Shown here piece by piece: positions 9,012-17,913 of a DNA stretch of 64,000 nucleotides; the stretch's first letter is position 1, and every line of letters begins with the position of its first letter. Both the position numbers and the translations under genes were made by a program. Source of the DNA: Rs1 sp038900335 (lineage in GTDB: Bacteria; Pseudomonadota; Gammaproteobacteria; Pseudomonadales; Balneatricaceae); contig JBBMRB010000006.1 of assembly GCA_038900335.1 (NCBI GenBank), forward strand, positions 62,001 to 126,000, given 5' to 3'. Below the pieces are notes generated by a model. That model was not told where the DNA came from. It saw nothing but the letters and a program-made list of their open reading frames with translations, and did not search any database.

Positions 9012-10397
9012 ATGAATTGGAAAAAGCCGTTAGCAAAAAAATTACAATTATTAACATTAAGCGTCAGTGTATTGTTAGCGACGACTAATATTGCCTACAG
9101 TAGTGAACTTGGTGAACCTGAAAAAGAAGAGCTGAAATTTGGCTTTATTAAGCTAACGGATATGGCACCCATTGCCATCGCCTATGAAAATGGTTATTTC
9201 GAAGATGAAGGCTTATATGTCACCATAGAGGCACAAGCTAATTGGAAAGTGTTATTAAACGGTGTTATCGATGGTACTTTAGATGGCGCACATATGCTCG
9301 CAGGGCAACCTATTGCAGCGACTATGGGCTATGGCACTCAAGCACACATCATTACCCCTTTTTCTATGGATTTAAACGGTAACGGTATTACTGTCTCTAA
9401 TGATATCTGGGCAAAAATGAAGCCAAATATTCCTAAAATGGAGGATGGTCGACCTGTACACCCAATTAAAGCTGACTCATTAAAGCCGGTAATAGAGCAG
9501 CTAAATGCACAGGGACAAGCGTTCAAAATGGGGATGGTTTTTCCTGTCTCTACTCATAACTACGAGTTGCGTTACTGGCTAGCTGCTGGCGGTATTCACC
9601 CAGGTTATTACGCACCACATAAAGGTGATACCTCTGGGCAAATTGATGCTCAAGCTTTTTTATCTGTTACCCCGCCACCGCAAATGCCATCGACAATGGA
9701 AGCCGGAACTATTCATGGCTATTGCGTTGGCGAGCCCTGGAATCAACAAGCCGTATTTAAAAACATCGGGGTCCCTGTGGTCACGGATTATGAAATATGG
9801 AAAAACAACCCAGAGAAAGTTTTCGGTATCACAGCTCAGTTCGCAGAAAAATACCCAAACACGACTATCCGTTTAACTCGCGCACTGATTCGCGCCGCCA
9901 AATGGTTAGATGATAACAGTAATGGCAACCGCCCTGCTGCGGTTAAAATCTTAGCGCAATCTAACTATGTTGGCGCCGATTATGATGTGATCGCCAATTC
10001 AATGACAGGGACATTTGAGTATGAAAAAGGTGATGTGCGTGACGTCCCTGATTTCAACGTCTTCTTTAGACACAATGCCACCTACCCTTACTATTCAGAT
10101 GCGATCTGGTATCTCACACAAATGCGTCGCTGGGGCCAAATATCAGAAGATAAAAGCGATCAATGGTACAAGGATTTAGCCGCTAAAGTTTATCGTCCTG
10201 ATATCTACAAGTTAGCAGCACAATCACTGATTGAAGACAAACTAATCCCTGCTGAGCAATTCCCTGACTTTTCGACAGAAACTGGTTTTAAAGCACCACA
10301 ACAGCACTTTATCGATGACATTATGTATGACGGTAGCCAGCCAAACGCCTATTTAGAAAAGTTCAGCATTGGCTTGAAAAAAGGTGACAAGCTATAA
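9012..10397 (+). CDS. Nitrate/nitrite-type ABC transporter substrate-binding protein (NrtA/NasF-like)
   Basis: A 461-residue binding protein of the NrtA/CmpA/NasF family, which captures nitrate, nitrite, bicarbonate or related anions in the periplasm. An N-terminal signal peptide ends near ATTNIAYSS. Family landmarks are LKFGFIKLTDMAPIAIAYENGYFEDEGL, split here as the FGFIKLTD and AYENGYF segments, NYELRYWLAAGGIHPGYY, and the YCVGEPWNQ loop. I chose the ATG at 9012, preceded by AGGA; the upstream in-frame ATG at 8952 lies inside the leader hairpin. First gene of a three-gene importer operon. The ligand is inferred from family and from the NasT-like neighbour. Confidence 0.88.
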   Translation: MNWKKPLAKKLQLLTLSVSVLLATTNIAYSSELGEPEKEELKFGFIKLTDMAPIAIAYENGYFEDEGLYVTIEAQANWKVLLNGVIDGTLDGAHMLAGQPIAATMGYGTQAHIITPFSMDLNGNGITVSNDIWAKMKPNIPKMEDGRPVHPIKADSLKPVIEQLNAQGQAFKMGMVFPVSTHNYELRYWLAAGGIHPGYYAPHKGDTSGQIDAQAFLSVTPPPQMPSTMEAGTIHGYCVGEPWNQQAVFKNIGVPVVTDYEIWKNNPEKVFGITAQFAEKYPNTTIRLTRALIRAAKWLDDNSNGNRPAAVKILAQSNYVGADYDVIANSMTGTFEYEKGDVRDVPDFNVFFRHNATYPYYSDAIWYLTQMRRWGQISEDKSDQWYKDLAAKVYRPDIYKLAAQSLIEDKLIPAEQFPDFSTETGFKAPQQHFIDDIMYDGSQPNAYLEKFSIGLKKGDKL

Positions 10398-10434
10398 CAT
10401 TTTACATCTTACGCTATCACTACGGAGATAAATA

Positions 10435-11424
10435 ATGAGTGCGACAACGGTCAAACTAAGCTCGGCGACGATCAGCGAAAAACTACTAGCTATCGCTAAA
10501 AATGTTCTACAAAAAGTAACACAAGCGATGTTATTGCCGATGATTGGCATCAGTATATTTCTAATTTTATGGTCAATAACCGCCCAGAGTATCCAGACAT
10601 CTCTCGGCGAATTCCCAGGCCCTGCTGCTGTCGCCACACAGTTTGTAACCTTGTATGAGGAGCACACACTTGAGCGTGAAAAAGCAGATGCGTTTTATCA
10701 GCGTCTACAAAAGCGCAACGCTGCAAAGCTTGCTAAAGATCCTGATTATGTTGTAAAAAGCAGAGCATATACTGGTAAAGAGACGTTCCTTGATCAAATT
10801 TTTACCAGCTTAGTGACTGTCACCAGCGGCTTTTTAGTGGCCGCGATCATTGCGATACCGCTAGGTATATGGATGGGCTTAAGTAAGCGTTTAAACTCAG
10901 CACTTAACCCTATTGTGCAAGTATTTAAACCGGTATCGCCCTTAGCATGGTTGCCTTTAGTGACTATTGTTGTCAGTGCGGTATATGTATCAGACGATCC
11001 TGCTGTCTCCAAATCGTTTCTGACATCTATGATTACTGTCAGCCTTTGTAGCTTATGGCCGATGGTCATTAATACCTCTATCGGCGTCTCATCCATCGAT
11101 AGTGATTTATTAAATGTCAGTAAAGTGCTGCGCCTACCTGCATTGACCCATGTGCGCAAAATTGTGTTACCGGCATCTATTCCGATGATTTTTACCGGCA
11201 TGCGTTTATCTTTTGGTATCGCGTGGATGGTTCTAATCGCCGCCGAGATGTTAGCGCAAAACCCGGGGTTAGGTAAATTTGTTTGGGATGAGTTTCAAAA
11301 CGGTAGCTCTAACTCACTAGCTAGAATTATGGCGGCTATCATCGTTATTGGTTTTATCGGTTTTTTATTAGACCAAATGATGTTGCAACTACAGCGTAAA
11401 GTCTCTTGGGATAAATCAAGCTAG
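10435..11424 (+). CDS. Nitrate/nitrite-type ABC transporter permease (NrtB-like)
   Basis: A 329-residue permease of the NrtB/NasE/CmpB family. One helix near residues 35-52 is followed by an insert of about 60 charged residues, then the permease core from residue about 120 with five or six helices. The EAA loop lies near LRLPALTHVRKIVLPASIP and the C-terminal region carries GIAWMVLIAAEML, both typical of the family. GGAG stands seven bases before the ATG. It is the second gene of the importer operon, 37 bases after the binding-protein gene. Confidence 0.9.
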   Translation: MSATTVKLSSATISEKLLAIAKNVLQKVTQAMLLPMIGISIFLILWSITAQSIQTSLGEFPGPAAVATQFVTLYEEHTLEREKADAFYQRLQKRNAAKLAKDPDYVVKSRAYTGKETFLDQIFTSLVTVTSGFLVAAIIAIPLGIWMGLSKRLNSALNPIVQVFKPVSPLAWLPLVTIVVSAVYVSDDPAVSKSFLTSMITVSLCSLWPMVINTSIGVSSIDSDLLNVSKVLRLPALTHVRKIVLPASIPMIFTGMRLSFGIAWMVLIAAEMLAQNPGLGKFVWDEFQNGSSNSLARIMAAIIVIGFIGFLLDQMMLQLQRKVSWDKSS

Positions 11425-11447
11425 CTGAATAAACAAGGATATAAAAG

Positions 11448-12338
11448 ATGTCGTCATCAATCACAGCAACCAACACCGGTAAGTCTCGTTTTCTTGATAT
11501 CAGCCATATTGATATGGATTTCCCAACCCCGACAGGTAGCTTTACCGCCTTAAAGGGTGTTGATTTACAAATTGAAAAAGGCGAGTTCATCTCGCTAATC
11601 GGCCACTCAGGTTGTGGTAAGTCAACCGTGCTCAACATAGTGGCAGGGCTGTACCAAGCGACAAAAGGCGGTGTGCTGTTACAAAACAAAGAGGTTAATG
11701 AACCTGGGCCTGAGCGCGCAGTTGTTTTTCAAAACCACTCTCTACTACCTTGGTTAACAGCCTATCAAAATGTAGAGCTAGCAGTTAAGCAAGTATTCAA
11801 TAAAACCATGTCAAAAATAGAAATGAGAGAGTGGATTGAATACAACTTGCGACTAGTGCATATGGACCATGCTATGCATAAGCGCCCTAGTGAAATATCC
11901 GGTGGTATGAAACAACGCGTGGGTATTGCCAGAGCGTTATCGATGCAGCCAGAAGTATTATTAATGGATGAACCCTTTGGTGCCCTCGATGCCCTGACTC
12001 GCGCACATATGCAAGATGCATTAATGGATATTCAAAACGAGCTAAACAACACTGTCATCATGATTACTCACGATGTCGATGAAGCGGTTTTATTATCAGA
12101 TCGAATTGTGATGATGACTAATGGGCCTGAAGCGACCATCGGAGAAATTTTAGATGTAAAACTTGAGCGCCCACGCAGCCGCCTTGCCCTTGCAAAGGAT
12201 CTTGAGTACAACCGCTTACGCTCTGAAGTTTTAACATTTCTTTATGAAAAACAAAGAAAAGTAGAAAATATTCATCAAAAAACCGCAACAACGACAGTAC
12301 AACAACAAGAAAACAAAAAGCAGGTGAACGAAAAGTAA
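11448..12338 (+). CDS. Nitrate/nitrite-type ABC transporter ATP-binding protein (NrtD/NasD-like)
   Basis: A 296-residue ABC ATPase with Walker A GHSGCGKST, Q-loop VVFQNHSLLPWL (the NHSLLPWL form is characteristic of the nitrate/sulfonate/taurine ATPases), signature SGGMKQR, Walker B LLMDEPFGALDAL and switch ITHD. The last 25 residues are Gln/Lys/Thr-rich and probably disordered. AAGGA lies seven bases before the ATG. Third and last gene of the importer operon. No NrtA-like domain is fused, so it is the D-type rather than the C-type ATPase. Confidence 0.9.
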   Translation: MSSSITATNTGKSRFLDISHIDMDFPTPTGSFTALKGVDLQIEKGEFISLIGHSGCGKSTVLNIVAGLYQATKGGVLLQNKEVNEPGPERAVVFQNHSLLPWLTAYQNVELAVKQVFNKTMSKIEMREWIEYNLRLVHMDHAMHKRPSEISGGMKQRVGIARALSMQPEVLLMDEPFGALDALTRAHMQDALMDIQNELNNTVIMITHDVDEAVLLSDRIVMMTNGPEATIGEILDVKLERPRSRLALAKDLEYNRLRSEVLTFLYEKQRKVENIHQKTATTTVQQQENKKQVNEK

Positions 12339-12639
12339 CAGGGCTTGAGGTTACGTTAGCAACGAATAAATTTATAATAAACGCAAACACAAGGATGTAT
12401 TTGTAAAGCACATATTAAAATATATTATTTTTAATATTTCAGGCTAGTCCAGTCGTCAATTAACAAACTCTACGCCTAGAGTGTCATTAATTTACGGCTG
12501 AGCTAGCCATTTTTCTTACCTTGCAGCGAACCTGCTTTCAGCTAATTATCGTAACCACATCAAAAAAATCAATCTAAATAGTGTTTAAATCATTACTTTA
12601 AGCGTGACCTAAATATCTTATTCATTTCAGTTTAACTCA
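12339..12639. other. Intergenic, no gene seen
   Basis: About 300 AT-rich bases between the convergent importer operon and marR-like gene. I see no clear terminator with a U-tract and no plausible reading frame. Confidence 0.5.
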
Positions 12640-13125
12640 TTAATTTTCAATGCTATTTAAAAATTTAGCGAGTAGTTTATTAAGGTTTTCACTATCATTT
12701 TTTGACAGAGCTGACGTTAATTTTTTTTGTGTCAAAACGTGCTCATCTAACGCGGGATCAATCACAGAAAAGCCTTTGTGTGTCAGTGAAACAACAACGC
12801 TGCGTTTATCATTAGGGTTCTTTATTCGCTCAACCAAACCTACTTTAACTAGCTGATCAATACGGTTAGTCATCGTCCCTGAAGTCACCATTGTCGTGGC
12901 GATTAAATCATTGGGTGATAATGCATAAGGCTTACCTGCCCGGCGCAGCGTTGCCAGCACATCAAACGTCGCTAAATTCAAACCATGTGCCGCGAAGGTT
13001 TTATTCATCTCGACACTCAGGCATTGGTTAATTCTTTTAAAGCGCCCGATCAAAGCCATAGAGCTGACATCAAGCTCGGGGCGCTCACTATTCCACTGTT
13101 TTATTATCTTATCTACTTTATCCAT
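12640..13125 (-). CDS. MarR-family transcriptional regulator
   Basis: About 161 residues with the winged-helix MarR fold: dimerisation helices, a recognition region TMVTSGTMTNRIDQLVKVGLVER, and the wing NPNDKRSVVVSLT with the family D-x-R. I chose the internal ATG (MDKVDKIIKQW) because relatives of this subgroup start with that segment, which leaves all three palindromic operator candidates upstream. A longer form starting at 13167 would overlap one operator. Neither start has a good Shine-Dalgarno sequence. It is divergent from an EamA exporter and an oxidoreductase, and probably represses both and itself. Confidence 0.85.
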   Translation of the reverse strand: MDKVDKIIKQWNSERPELDVSSMALIGRFKRINQCLSVEMNKTFAAHGLNLATFDVLATLRRAGKPYALSPNDLIATTMVTSGTMTNRIDQLVKVGLVERIKNPNDKRSVVVSLTHKGFSVIDPALDEHVLTQKKLTSALSKNDSENLNKLLAKFLNSIEN

Positions 13126-13144
13126 TAGGAGATCATCACAAATA

Positions 13145-13164
13145 TTTATCTTGAGGTAAAGAGA
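13145..13164. promoter_or_regulatory. Imperfect MarR-type half palindrome
   Basis: The left half reads TTTATCTTGA, identical to the left half of the site at 13214-13237; the right half (TAAAGAGA) departs at two of eight positions. It lies 20 bases upstream of the preferred marR start and may be the autoregulatory site. Confidence 0.5.
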
Positions 13165-13183
13165 CATTCGTCTTAAATAAAGA

Positions 13184-13213
13184 AAAATATATCTTGACGT
13201 GAAGATATATTTT
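13184..13213. promoter_or_regulatory. MarR-type operator palindrome
   Basis: Twelve-base arms, AAAATATATCTT and its exact complement, flank a six-base centre GACGTG. The core ATCTTGA...AAGAT resembles the recurrent MarR-family operator. It lies in the 128-base divergent gap between marR and the exporter gene. Confidence 0.7.
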
Positions 13214-13237
13214 ATTTATCTTGACCTCAAGATAAAT
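13214..13237. promoter_or_regulatory. MarR-type operator palindrome, perfect arms
   Basis: Eleven-base arms (ATTTATCTTGA and its exact complement) around a two-base centre CC. It abuts the neighbouring palindrome and ends 17 bases before the ATG of the exporter gene, a good position for repression. Confidence 0.75.
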
Positions 13238-13253
13238 TATTAAGGACTGACTT

Positions 13254-14135
13254 ATGTCTCGCGCAAACGACTTATTAATCACAGCAATGGCCCCTGTTAT
13301 TTGGGGCAGCACTTACTTGATTACCACACAGTACCTACCGGCTGATTACCCACTGACAGTCGCCATGCTAAGAGCTCTGCCTGCAGGTTTACTACTACTG
13401 CTTATAGCTCGTAAGTTACCTAACGGTATTTGGTGGTTAAAGATATTACTGCTCGGCGCCCTTAATTTTGCAATATTTTGGTGGCTATTATTTGTATCAG
13501 CTTACCGCTTACCCGGTGGCGTTGCGGCAACAGTTGGGGCGATTCAACCCTTTATCGTGATCTTACTAGCAAGGGTATTATTAGGCTCGCCAATACGCTC
13601 ACTGGCAATCTTGTCGGCAATTATTGGTTTAGCAGGTATCGCTGTTTTGATTCTCACTCCTCAGGCAGCGCTGGACCCTATCGGCATTCTCGCAGGCTTC
13701 GCAGGGGCAATGTCTATGGCACTAGGCACAGTGCTAAGCAGACGCTGGCAACCACCGGTTTCACTATTAACCTTTACCAGTTGGCAGCTCATAGCTGGTG
13801 GCCTATTACTCTTACCTTTCGCGATGTGGTTTGAGCCGGCACTGCCGCCTCTTTCTGACAAAAACTTATTAGGTTTTATTTATTTAGGTCTCATTGGCGG
13901 CGCAGTCACTTACCTGCTTTGGTTTAGAGGCCTCGCACGACTGGAGCCCTCATCAGTATCTACTTTAGGTTTTTTAAGCCCGATAACCGCGGTCGTGCTG
14001 GGCTGGTTATTACTAGAGCAAAGCCTAAGTGTACTGCAGTGCGCTGGCGTCGCTATCGTTTTTATCAGTGTCTGGTTGAGCCAATTTGCTAACCGGCCGC
14101 TGCAAATAAAAAAATCACTAATCACTAATCACTAA
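13254..14135 (+). CDS. EamA/DMT-family transporter
   Basis: A 293-residue inner-membrane protein with ten predicted helices arranged as two EamA repeats (about residues 5-135 and 145-280). It opens with PVIWGSTYLIT and has the LARLEPSSVSTLGFLSPITAVVLG motif in the second repeat, both typical of metabolite or drug exporters. AAGGA precedes the ATG. It is probably controlled by the divergent MarR protein. The last codons (SLITNH) and the stop are supplied by a 7-base tandem repeat, so the exact C-terminus may vary between strains. Confidence 0.88.
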   Translation: MSRANDLLITAMAPVIWGSTYLITTQYLPADYPLTVAMLRALPAGLLLLLIARKLPNGIWWLKILLLGALNFAIFWWLLFVSAYRLPGGVAATVGAIQPFIVILLARVLLGSPIRSLAILSAIIGLAGIAVLILTPQAALDPIGILAGFAGAMSMALGTVLSRRWQPPVSLLTFTSWQLIAGGLLLLPFAMWFEPALPPLSDKNLLGFIYLGLIGGAVTYLLWFRGLARLEPSSVSTLGFLSPITAVVLGWLLLEQSLSVLQCAGVAIVFISVWLSQFANRPLQIKKSLITNH

Positions 14136-14154
14136 TCACTAATCACTAATCACT
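14113..14154. repeat. 7-bp tandem repeat (AATCACT), six copies
   Basis: Six perfect copies of AATCACT start inside the 3' end of the exporter gene and run through its stop codon at 14133-14135. Because seven is not a multiple of three, gain or loss of a unit would change only the last few residues and the stop position. Confidence 0.95.
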
Positions 14155-14187
14155 AATTTTATTTAATGAAACACTAGGAGAAATAAC

Positions 14188-14829
14188 ATGAAAATTACAG
14201 TATTTGGCGCAGCGGGCGATGTCGGCAGTAGAATTGTAACGGAGGCGCTCGCTCGCAACCATCAAGTGAAAGCAGTGACGCGCACATCAGCTCAGTTTGA
14301 TAAATTAGCTGCTGGAGTTGAAGCCTGTATAGGTGATGCAAGTAACATCGATGATGTAGTAAGGCTCAGCCTAGGTCAAGACCTAGTGATCAGTGCTGTG
14401 CGCCCACCCTCTGGCGATGAAGCGACCCTTGCCAACATCACCCAATCTATTTTAACGGGCGTTGCCAAAACACAGGTACGACTACTGATTGTCGGCGGTG
14501 CCGCCAGTTTGAAAATACCCGGTGAAGCTGAGATGACGGTATTAACAGCACCAAATTTTTTACCTGATTCAGTGGTCAGTATTGCTAAAGCTTGTTTTGC
14601 TCAGCACGAAGTTTGCAAAAGTGATAAAACCGCTAACTGGAGCTACCTTAGCCCACCGGCAATGCTTATTGCTGGTACGCGCACAGGTGAATATAGATTA
14701 GGAAAAGATGAGTTAGTATGTGATGCCAATGGCACATCACAAATTTCTATGGAAGATTTTGCAGTGGTATTAATCGATGAAGCTGAACAGCCGAAACACC
14801 ATAGAACAAGATTTACCGCGGCTTATTAA
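14188..14829 (+). CDS. NAD(P)-binding SDR-family oxidoreductase
   Basis: A 213-residue protein beginning ITVFGAAGDVGSRIV, a GxxGxxG dinucleotide-binding loop of the atypical SDR / NmrA-like type, followed by the CIGDAS segment and LLIVGGAASL strand. It resembles the YwnB/NAD(P)H-binding group. The classical YxxxK catalytic pair is not evident, as in many atypical members. It follows the EamA exporter by 52 bases with a ribosome site (AGGAG), so the two probably form a MarR-controlled operon. Substrate unknown. Confidence 0.82.
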   Translation: MKITVFGAAGDVGSRIVTEALARNHQVKAVTRTSAQFDKLAAGVEACIGDASNIDDVVRLSLGQDLVISAVRPPSGDEATLANITQSILTGVAKTQVRLLIVGGAASLKIPGEAEMTVLTAPNFLPDSVVSIAKACFAQHEVCKSDKTANWSYLSPPAMLIAGTRTGEYRLGKDELVCDANGTSQISMEDFAVVLIDEAEQPKHHRTRFTAAY

Positions 14830-14933
14830 TTAATAATTCAAGATAGTTTACTTTAACTGAAACGAGCTATGTCGCTAATAAATTTATAAACAAATATTAT
14901 TAGCGGCACTTTAAAACCAAAGCCTGCGACACC

Positions 14934-15902
14934 TTAAGCTCGACTAAAATCAAACGGCAACACTTCACTAATATGCTGCTTGTTTAATGCGATCATTAAC
15001 AGCCTATCAATACCTAATGCCACACCTGCACACTCGGGCATCCCTGATGCAAGTGCAGCGACTAAACGCTGATCCGTCGGATTTTGCGGTAAATCCAGCT
15101 CCTTTCTTTGTTGTATATCCGCTTGTAATCTCTTTTGTTGCTCGCTGGCATTGGTTAATTCGTGATAGCCATTTGCCAGCTCCACACCATTGACAAACAA
15201 CTCAAACCTTGTGGCCACACTGACACCTGCACTATTGGTTTTGACCTTGGCAAGTGCCGCTTGGCTCGCGGGATAATCGTAGATAAACACAGCGCCTTTA
15301 AGCTGTGGCTCGATACAGTGTGACATTAATAAATTTAACCAGCCATCACGATCTAGCTGTGCATCAATTTCAATACGAGATCGCATTAAAGCTTCTAATT
15401 GCGCGGTGCTCGCTGAATATATATCAACATCCAAATAATCGATAAAGACTTGTTGATAAGTTAATTTTTTAAATGTCTCAATCGCCGTAATTTGTGTCAC
15501 TAAAGCCGCGACTTCATCCATTAATTGTTGCTCATCAAAGCCTATACGATACCATTCTAGCATGGTGAATTCAGGATTGTGTTTGTGCCCTATTTCACCA
15601 TTGCGAAACACTTTTGCCATTTGATAAATGCAACCAGATCCCGCAGCGAGCAAACGTTTCATCGCATACTCAGGGGAGGACTGTAAAAAGCATTGCTGAG
15701 CACTACCTTGTGGATAATGGCGATAACTTGCACTAATAGCATCGATAAATGGGTCAGATACGGCGCAGTGTGATAATACCGGCACATCAACTTCCATTAC
15801 CTCTCGCTGCGTGAAGAAGTAGCGTATTTTCGCTAAAGCATTAGCACGTTGTTTAAGTACAGCTATTGTGGCGCTTGGTTGCCAAGCTTGTGTATTGATC
15901 AT
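14934..15902 (-). CDS. EF-P (R)-beta-lysine ligase EpmA (PoxA/GenX)
   Basis: A 322-residue class II lysyl-tRNA synthetase paralogue lacking the anticodon-binding domain. Class II motif 2 reads FRNGEIGHKHNPEFTMLEW and motif 3 is GVALGIDRLLMI. EpmA activates (R)-beta-lysine and attaches it to a conserved lysine of elongation factor P rather than to tRNA. Length agrees with E. coli EpmA (325). It lies just downstream of efp on the same strand, and epmB is divergent on the other side, so the whole modification pathway is encoded here. Confidence 0.95.
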   Translation of the reverse strand: MINTQAWQPSATIAVLKQRANALAKIRYFFTQREVMEVDVPVLSHCAVSDPFIDAISASYRHYPQGSAQQCFLQSSPEYAMKRLLAAGSGCIYQMAKVFRNGEIGHKHNPEFTMLEWYRIGFDEQQLMDEVAALVTQITAIETFKKLTYQQVFIDYLDVDIYSASTAQLEALMRSRIEIDAQLDRDGWLNLLMSHCIEPQLKGAVFIYDYPASQAALAKVKTNSAGVSVATRFELFVNGVELANGYHELTNASEQQKRLQADIQQRKELDLPQNPTDQRLVAALASGMPECAGVALGIDRLLMIALNKQHISEVLPFDFSRA

Positions 15903-15930
15903 AAATGAGGGCTTTACAAGAGAGAAGAAT

Positions 15931-15957
15931 GAAGGTTTTTAAGTATTAAAAACCTTC
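15931..15957. terminator. Hairpin between efp and epmA
   Basis: Twelve-base arms GAAGGTTTTTAA and complement around a three-base loop. T-rich arms could act as a weak terminator or attenuator for efp transcripts in the leftward direction. Confidence 0.5.
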
Positions 15958-15970
15958 AATAAAACAATAA

Positions 15971-16534
15971 TTACTGTGCGCGACTTACATAATCGCCAGT
16001 ACGTGTATCAATTTTCAGTGTTTCGCCTTGCTCAATAAAGAGCGGTACGCGAACAACTGCGCCTGTACTAAGTGTTGCCGGCTTTGATCCACCTTGTGCT
16101 GTATCGCCTTTTAAGCCTGGGTCAGTTTCTGTTACTTCAAGCTCTACGAAATTAGGAGGAGTGACAGCAATTGCTCTGTCATTCCAAAGCGTAATCATAC
16201 AGGTAGTATTGTCTTGTAGCCATTTAGAGTTATCGCCTACCGCAGTGGCTTCAACAGCGTACTGCTCAAACGTAACTGGCACCATAAAATGGAACATTTC
16301 GCCATCTGTATACAAATATTCCATATCGCGATCAACTACATCAGCGCCTTCAAGAGATTCATTAGACTTAAAAGTACGCTCCCATACGCGCCCAGTTAAT
16401 AGGTTACGCATTTTAACACGAGTGAACGCTTGTCCCTTACCCGGCTTTACGAATTCTACTTGCTGCATTGTACAAGGATCGCCTTCGATCATTACTTTTA
16501 AGCCATTTTTAAGCTGATTTGCTGAATATGCCAT
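15971..16534 (-). CDS. efp: Elongation factor P
   Basis: A 187-residue EF-P with the KOW-like N-terminal domain and two OB domains. EF-P binds between ribosomal P and E sites and relieves stalling at polyproline. The modified lysine lies in the loop VKPGKGQAF (Lys33 counting from the chosen Met), matching the beta-lysylated Lys34 of E. coli, and the presence of epmA and epmB alongside supports that modification rather than rhamnosylation. I chose the Met of MAYSANQL; the upstream ATG at 16576 adds a 14-residue hydrophobic stretch not found in the family. Confidence 0.96.
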   Translation of the reverse strand: MAYSANQLKNGLKVMIEGDPCTMQQVEFVKPGKGQAFTRVKMRNLLTGRVWERTFKSNESLEGADVVDRDMEYLYTDGEMFHFMVPVTFEQYAVEATAVGDNSKWLQDNTTCMITLWNDRAIAVTPPNFVELEVTETDPGLKGDTAQGGSKPATLSTGAVVRVPLFIEQGETLKIDTRTGDYVSRAQ

Positions 16535-16755
16535 GATTGTCTCTATTTCAATAATAATAAGGAATGGAATGAACAAATAATAAGAGGACTACAATCCGCC
16601 TCGCCTCATATACTTGCCTTCCAATAATTTTATACCCGCATTCTACTACAAAACTTGCCGCTAAACACTGCTAGATAGCCACTTAAGAAATTCAGCGTGA
16701 TAATAACTGACTACCCATTAAGCTTTATTTGACACAAAACCAGCAAAACCGCACA

Positions 16756-17913
16756 ATGCGCCCTGTTTTTTACTCTCTTTGCACACACTGTATGGGTACT
16801 TCTTTGGATAACATTAAGCTGCACGATATCAATGACAATATTGCGGTATCAAGCAATGAGCAACATCTAGTGGATCGTAATGCAGATAATAATGCAGATA
16901 ATAATGCAGATAATAGTGTAGATAAACCTCAAGCTGAATCTTGGCAATACTGGCTCAGCCATTGCCTAGAAGATATCGATAGCTTGTGTGCCTATTTAGC
17001 ACTTGATAAAAGCAAGTTACCTTTTTCGATAGCCGCAGATCAATCATTCGCTTTAAAAGTGCCACTGCCGTATGCCGATAGAATAGAAAAAGGCAATTAC
17101 CAAGACCCACTGTTATTACAAGTGTTACCCGATACTCAAGAAATGACACATTTTCCTGGCTTTGTCACAGACCCTTTACAGGAGAGTTCGGCAAATCATC
17201 TTAAAGGGCTAATCCATAAATACAAAAACAGAGTGCTGCTAACACTAAGCGGTGCCTGCGCTATCAATTGTCGCTATTGTTTCAGACGTCACTTCCCCTA
17301 TGCGCAAAACACCATTGATAGCCAACAGTGGCAGCAAATTTTAGATTACATTAAAAATGATAAGGACATCGAAGAAGTCATTTTCTCTGGAGGAGACCCA
17401 CTGGCAACATCTGATAAAAGGTTACAGCGCTTTGTTGATGATCTTGGCAAAATCACACATATACAACGCCTACGTATTCATACCCGCCTGCCCATTGTCA
17501 TACCACAGCGAATCAGCAACCAGCTTTGCCAAATACTAGCCCAAAGCAGATTACACTGTGTTGTGGTTGTACATGCTAACCATGCGAATGAGTTTGATGC
17601 CAAGGTAAGCGCTGCCCTATCTTTATTGCGCCAAGCCAATGTCACAGTGTTAAACCAAGCAGTATTGCTCAAGGGCATTAACGACAGCGTTGTCGCACAA
17701 AAGGCTCTTCACTGCGCCTCTTTTAATGCCGGTGCACTACCCTATTATTTATTTGTACTTGACCCTGTACAAGGTGCTGCGCATTTTGACATTAGCGATG
17801 AAGATGCAAAAATATTAATGAAGCAAGTACAGGCTGAGCTCTCAGGTTATTTACTACCAAGGCTAGCACGAGAAATACCTAATAGAGCCAGCAAAACGCT
17901 ACTCGCTATTTAA
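16756..17913 (+). CDS. epmB: EF-P (R)-beta-lysylation protein EpmB (lysine 2,3-aminomutase)
   Basis: A radical SAM enzyme converting (S)-alpha-lysine to (R)-beta-lysine for EpmA. The cluster motif is CAINCRYC (C-x3-C-x2-C), followed by FRRHFPYA, the EVIFSGGDPL region and the C-terminal YYLFVLDPVQGAAHF segment, all diagnostic. The N-terminus before the conserved ESWQYW is about 55 residues longer than in E. coli and contains the repeated NADN tetrapeptide encoded by a 12-base repeat. The start is uncertain: ATG at 16756 or 16792, or TTG at 16729; none has a good ribosome site. Divergent from efp. Confidence 0.92.
   Translation: MRPVFYSLCTHCMGTSLDNIKLHDINDNIAVSSNEQHLVDRNADNNADNNADNSVDKPQAESWQYWLSHCLEDIDSLCAYLALDKSKLPFSIAADQSFALKVPLPYADRIEKGNYQDPLLLQVLPDTQEMTHFPGFVTDPLQESSANHLKGLIHKYKNRVLLTLSGACAINCRYCFRRHFPYAQNTIDSQQWQQILDYIKNDKDIEEVIFSGGDPLATSDKRLQRFVDDLGKITHIQRLRIHTRLPIVIPQRISNQLCQILAQSRLHCVVVVHANHANEFDAKVSAALSLLRQANVTVLNQAVLLKGINDSVVAQKALHCASFNAGALPYYLFVLDPVQGAAHFDISDEDAKILMKQVQAELSGYLLPRLAREIPNRASKTLLAI
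16879..16914 (+). repeat. 12-bp in-frame tandem repeat in epmB
   Basis: Three perfect copies of AATGCAGATAAT and a fourth degenerate copy (16915-16926), encoding NADN repeats in the unconserved N-terminal extension of EpmB. Copy number can change without a frameshift. Confidence 0.9.

Noticed and set aside
8807..9088. 93-residue frame between the nasT-like and nrtA-like genes
   Set aside because: It overlaps the nrtA-like start and covers the leader hairpins, has no family features, and uses codons like a shadow frame.
14934..17913. Horizontal transfer of the EF-P modification genes as a cassette
   Set aside because: Base composition is the same as in the neighbours and the genes are standard for gammaproteobacteria; clustering alone is not evidence of transfer.
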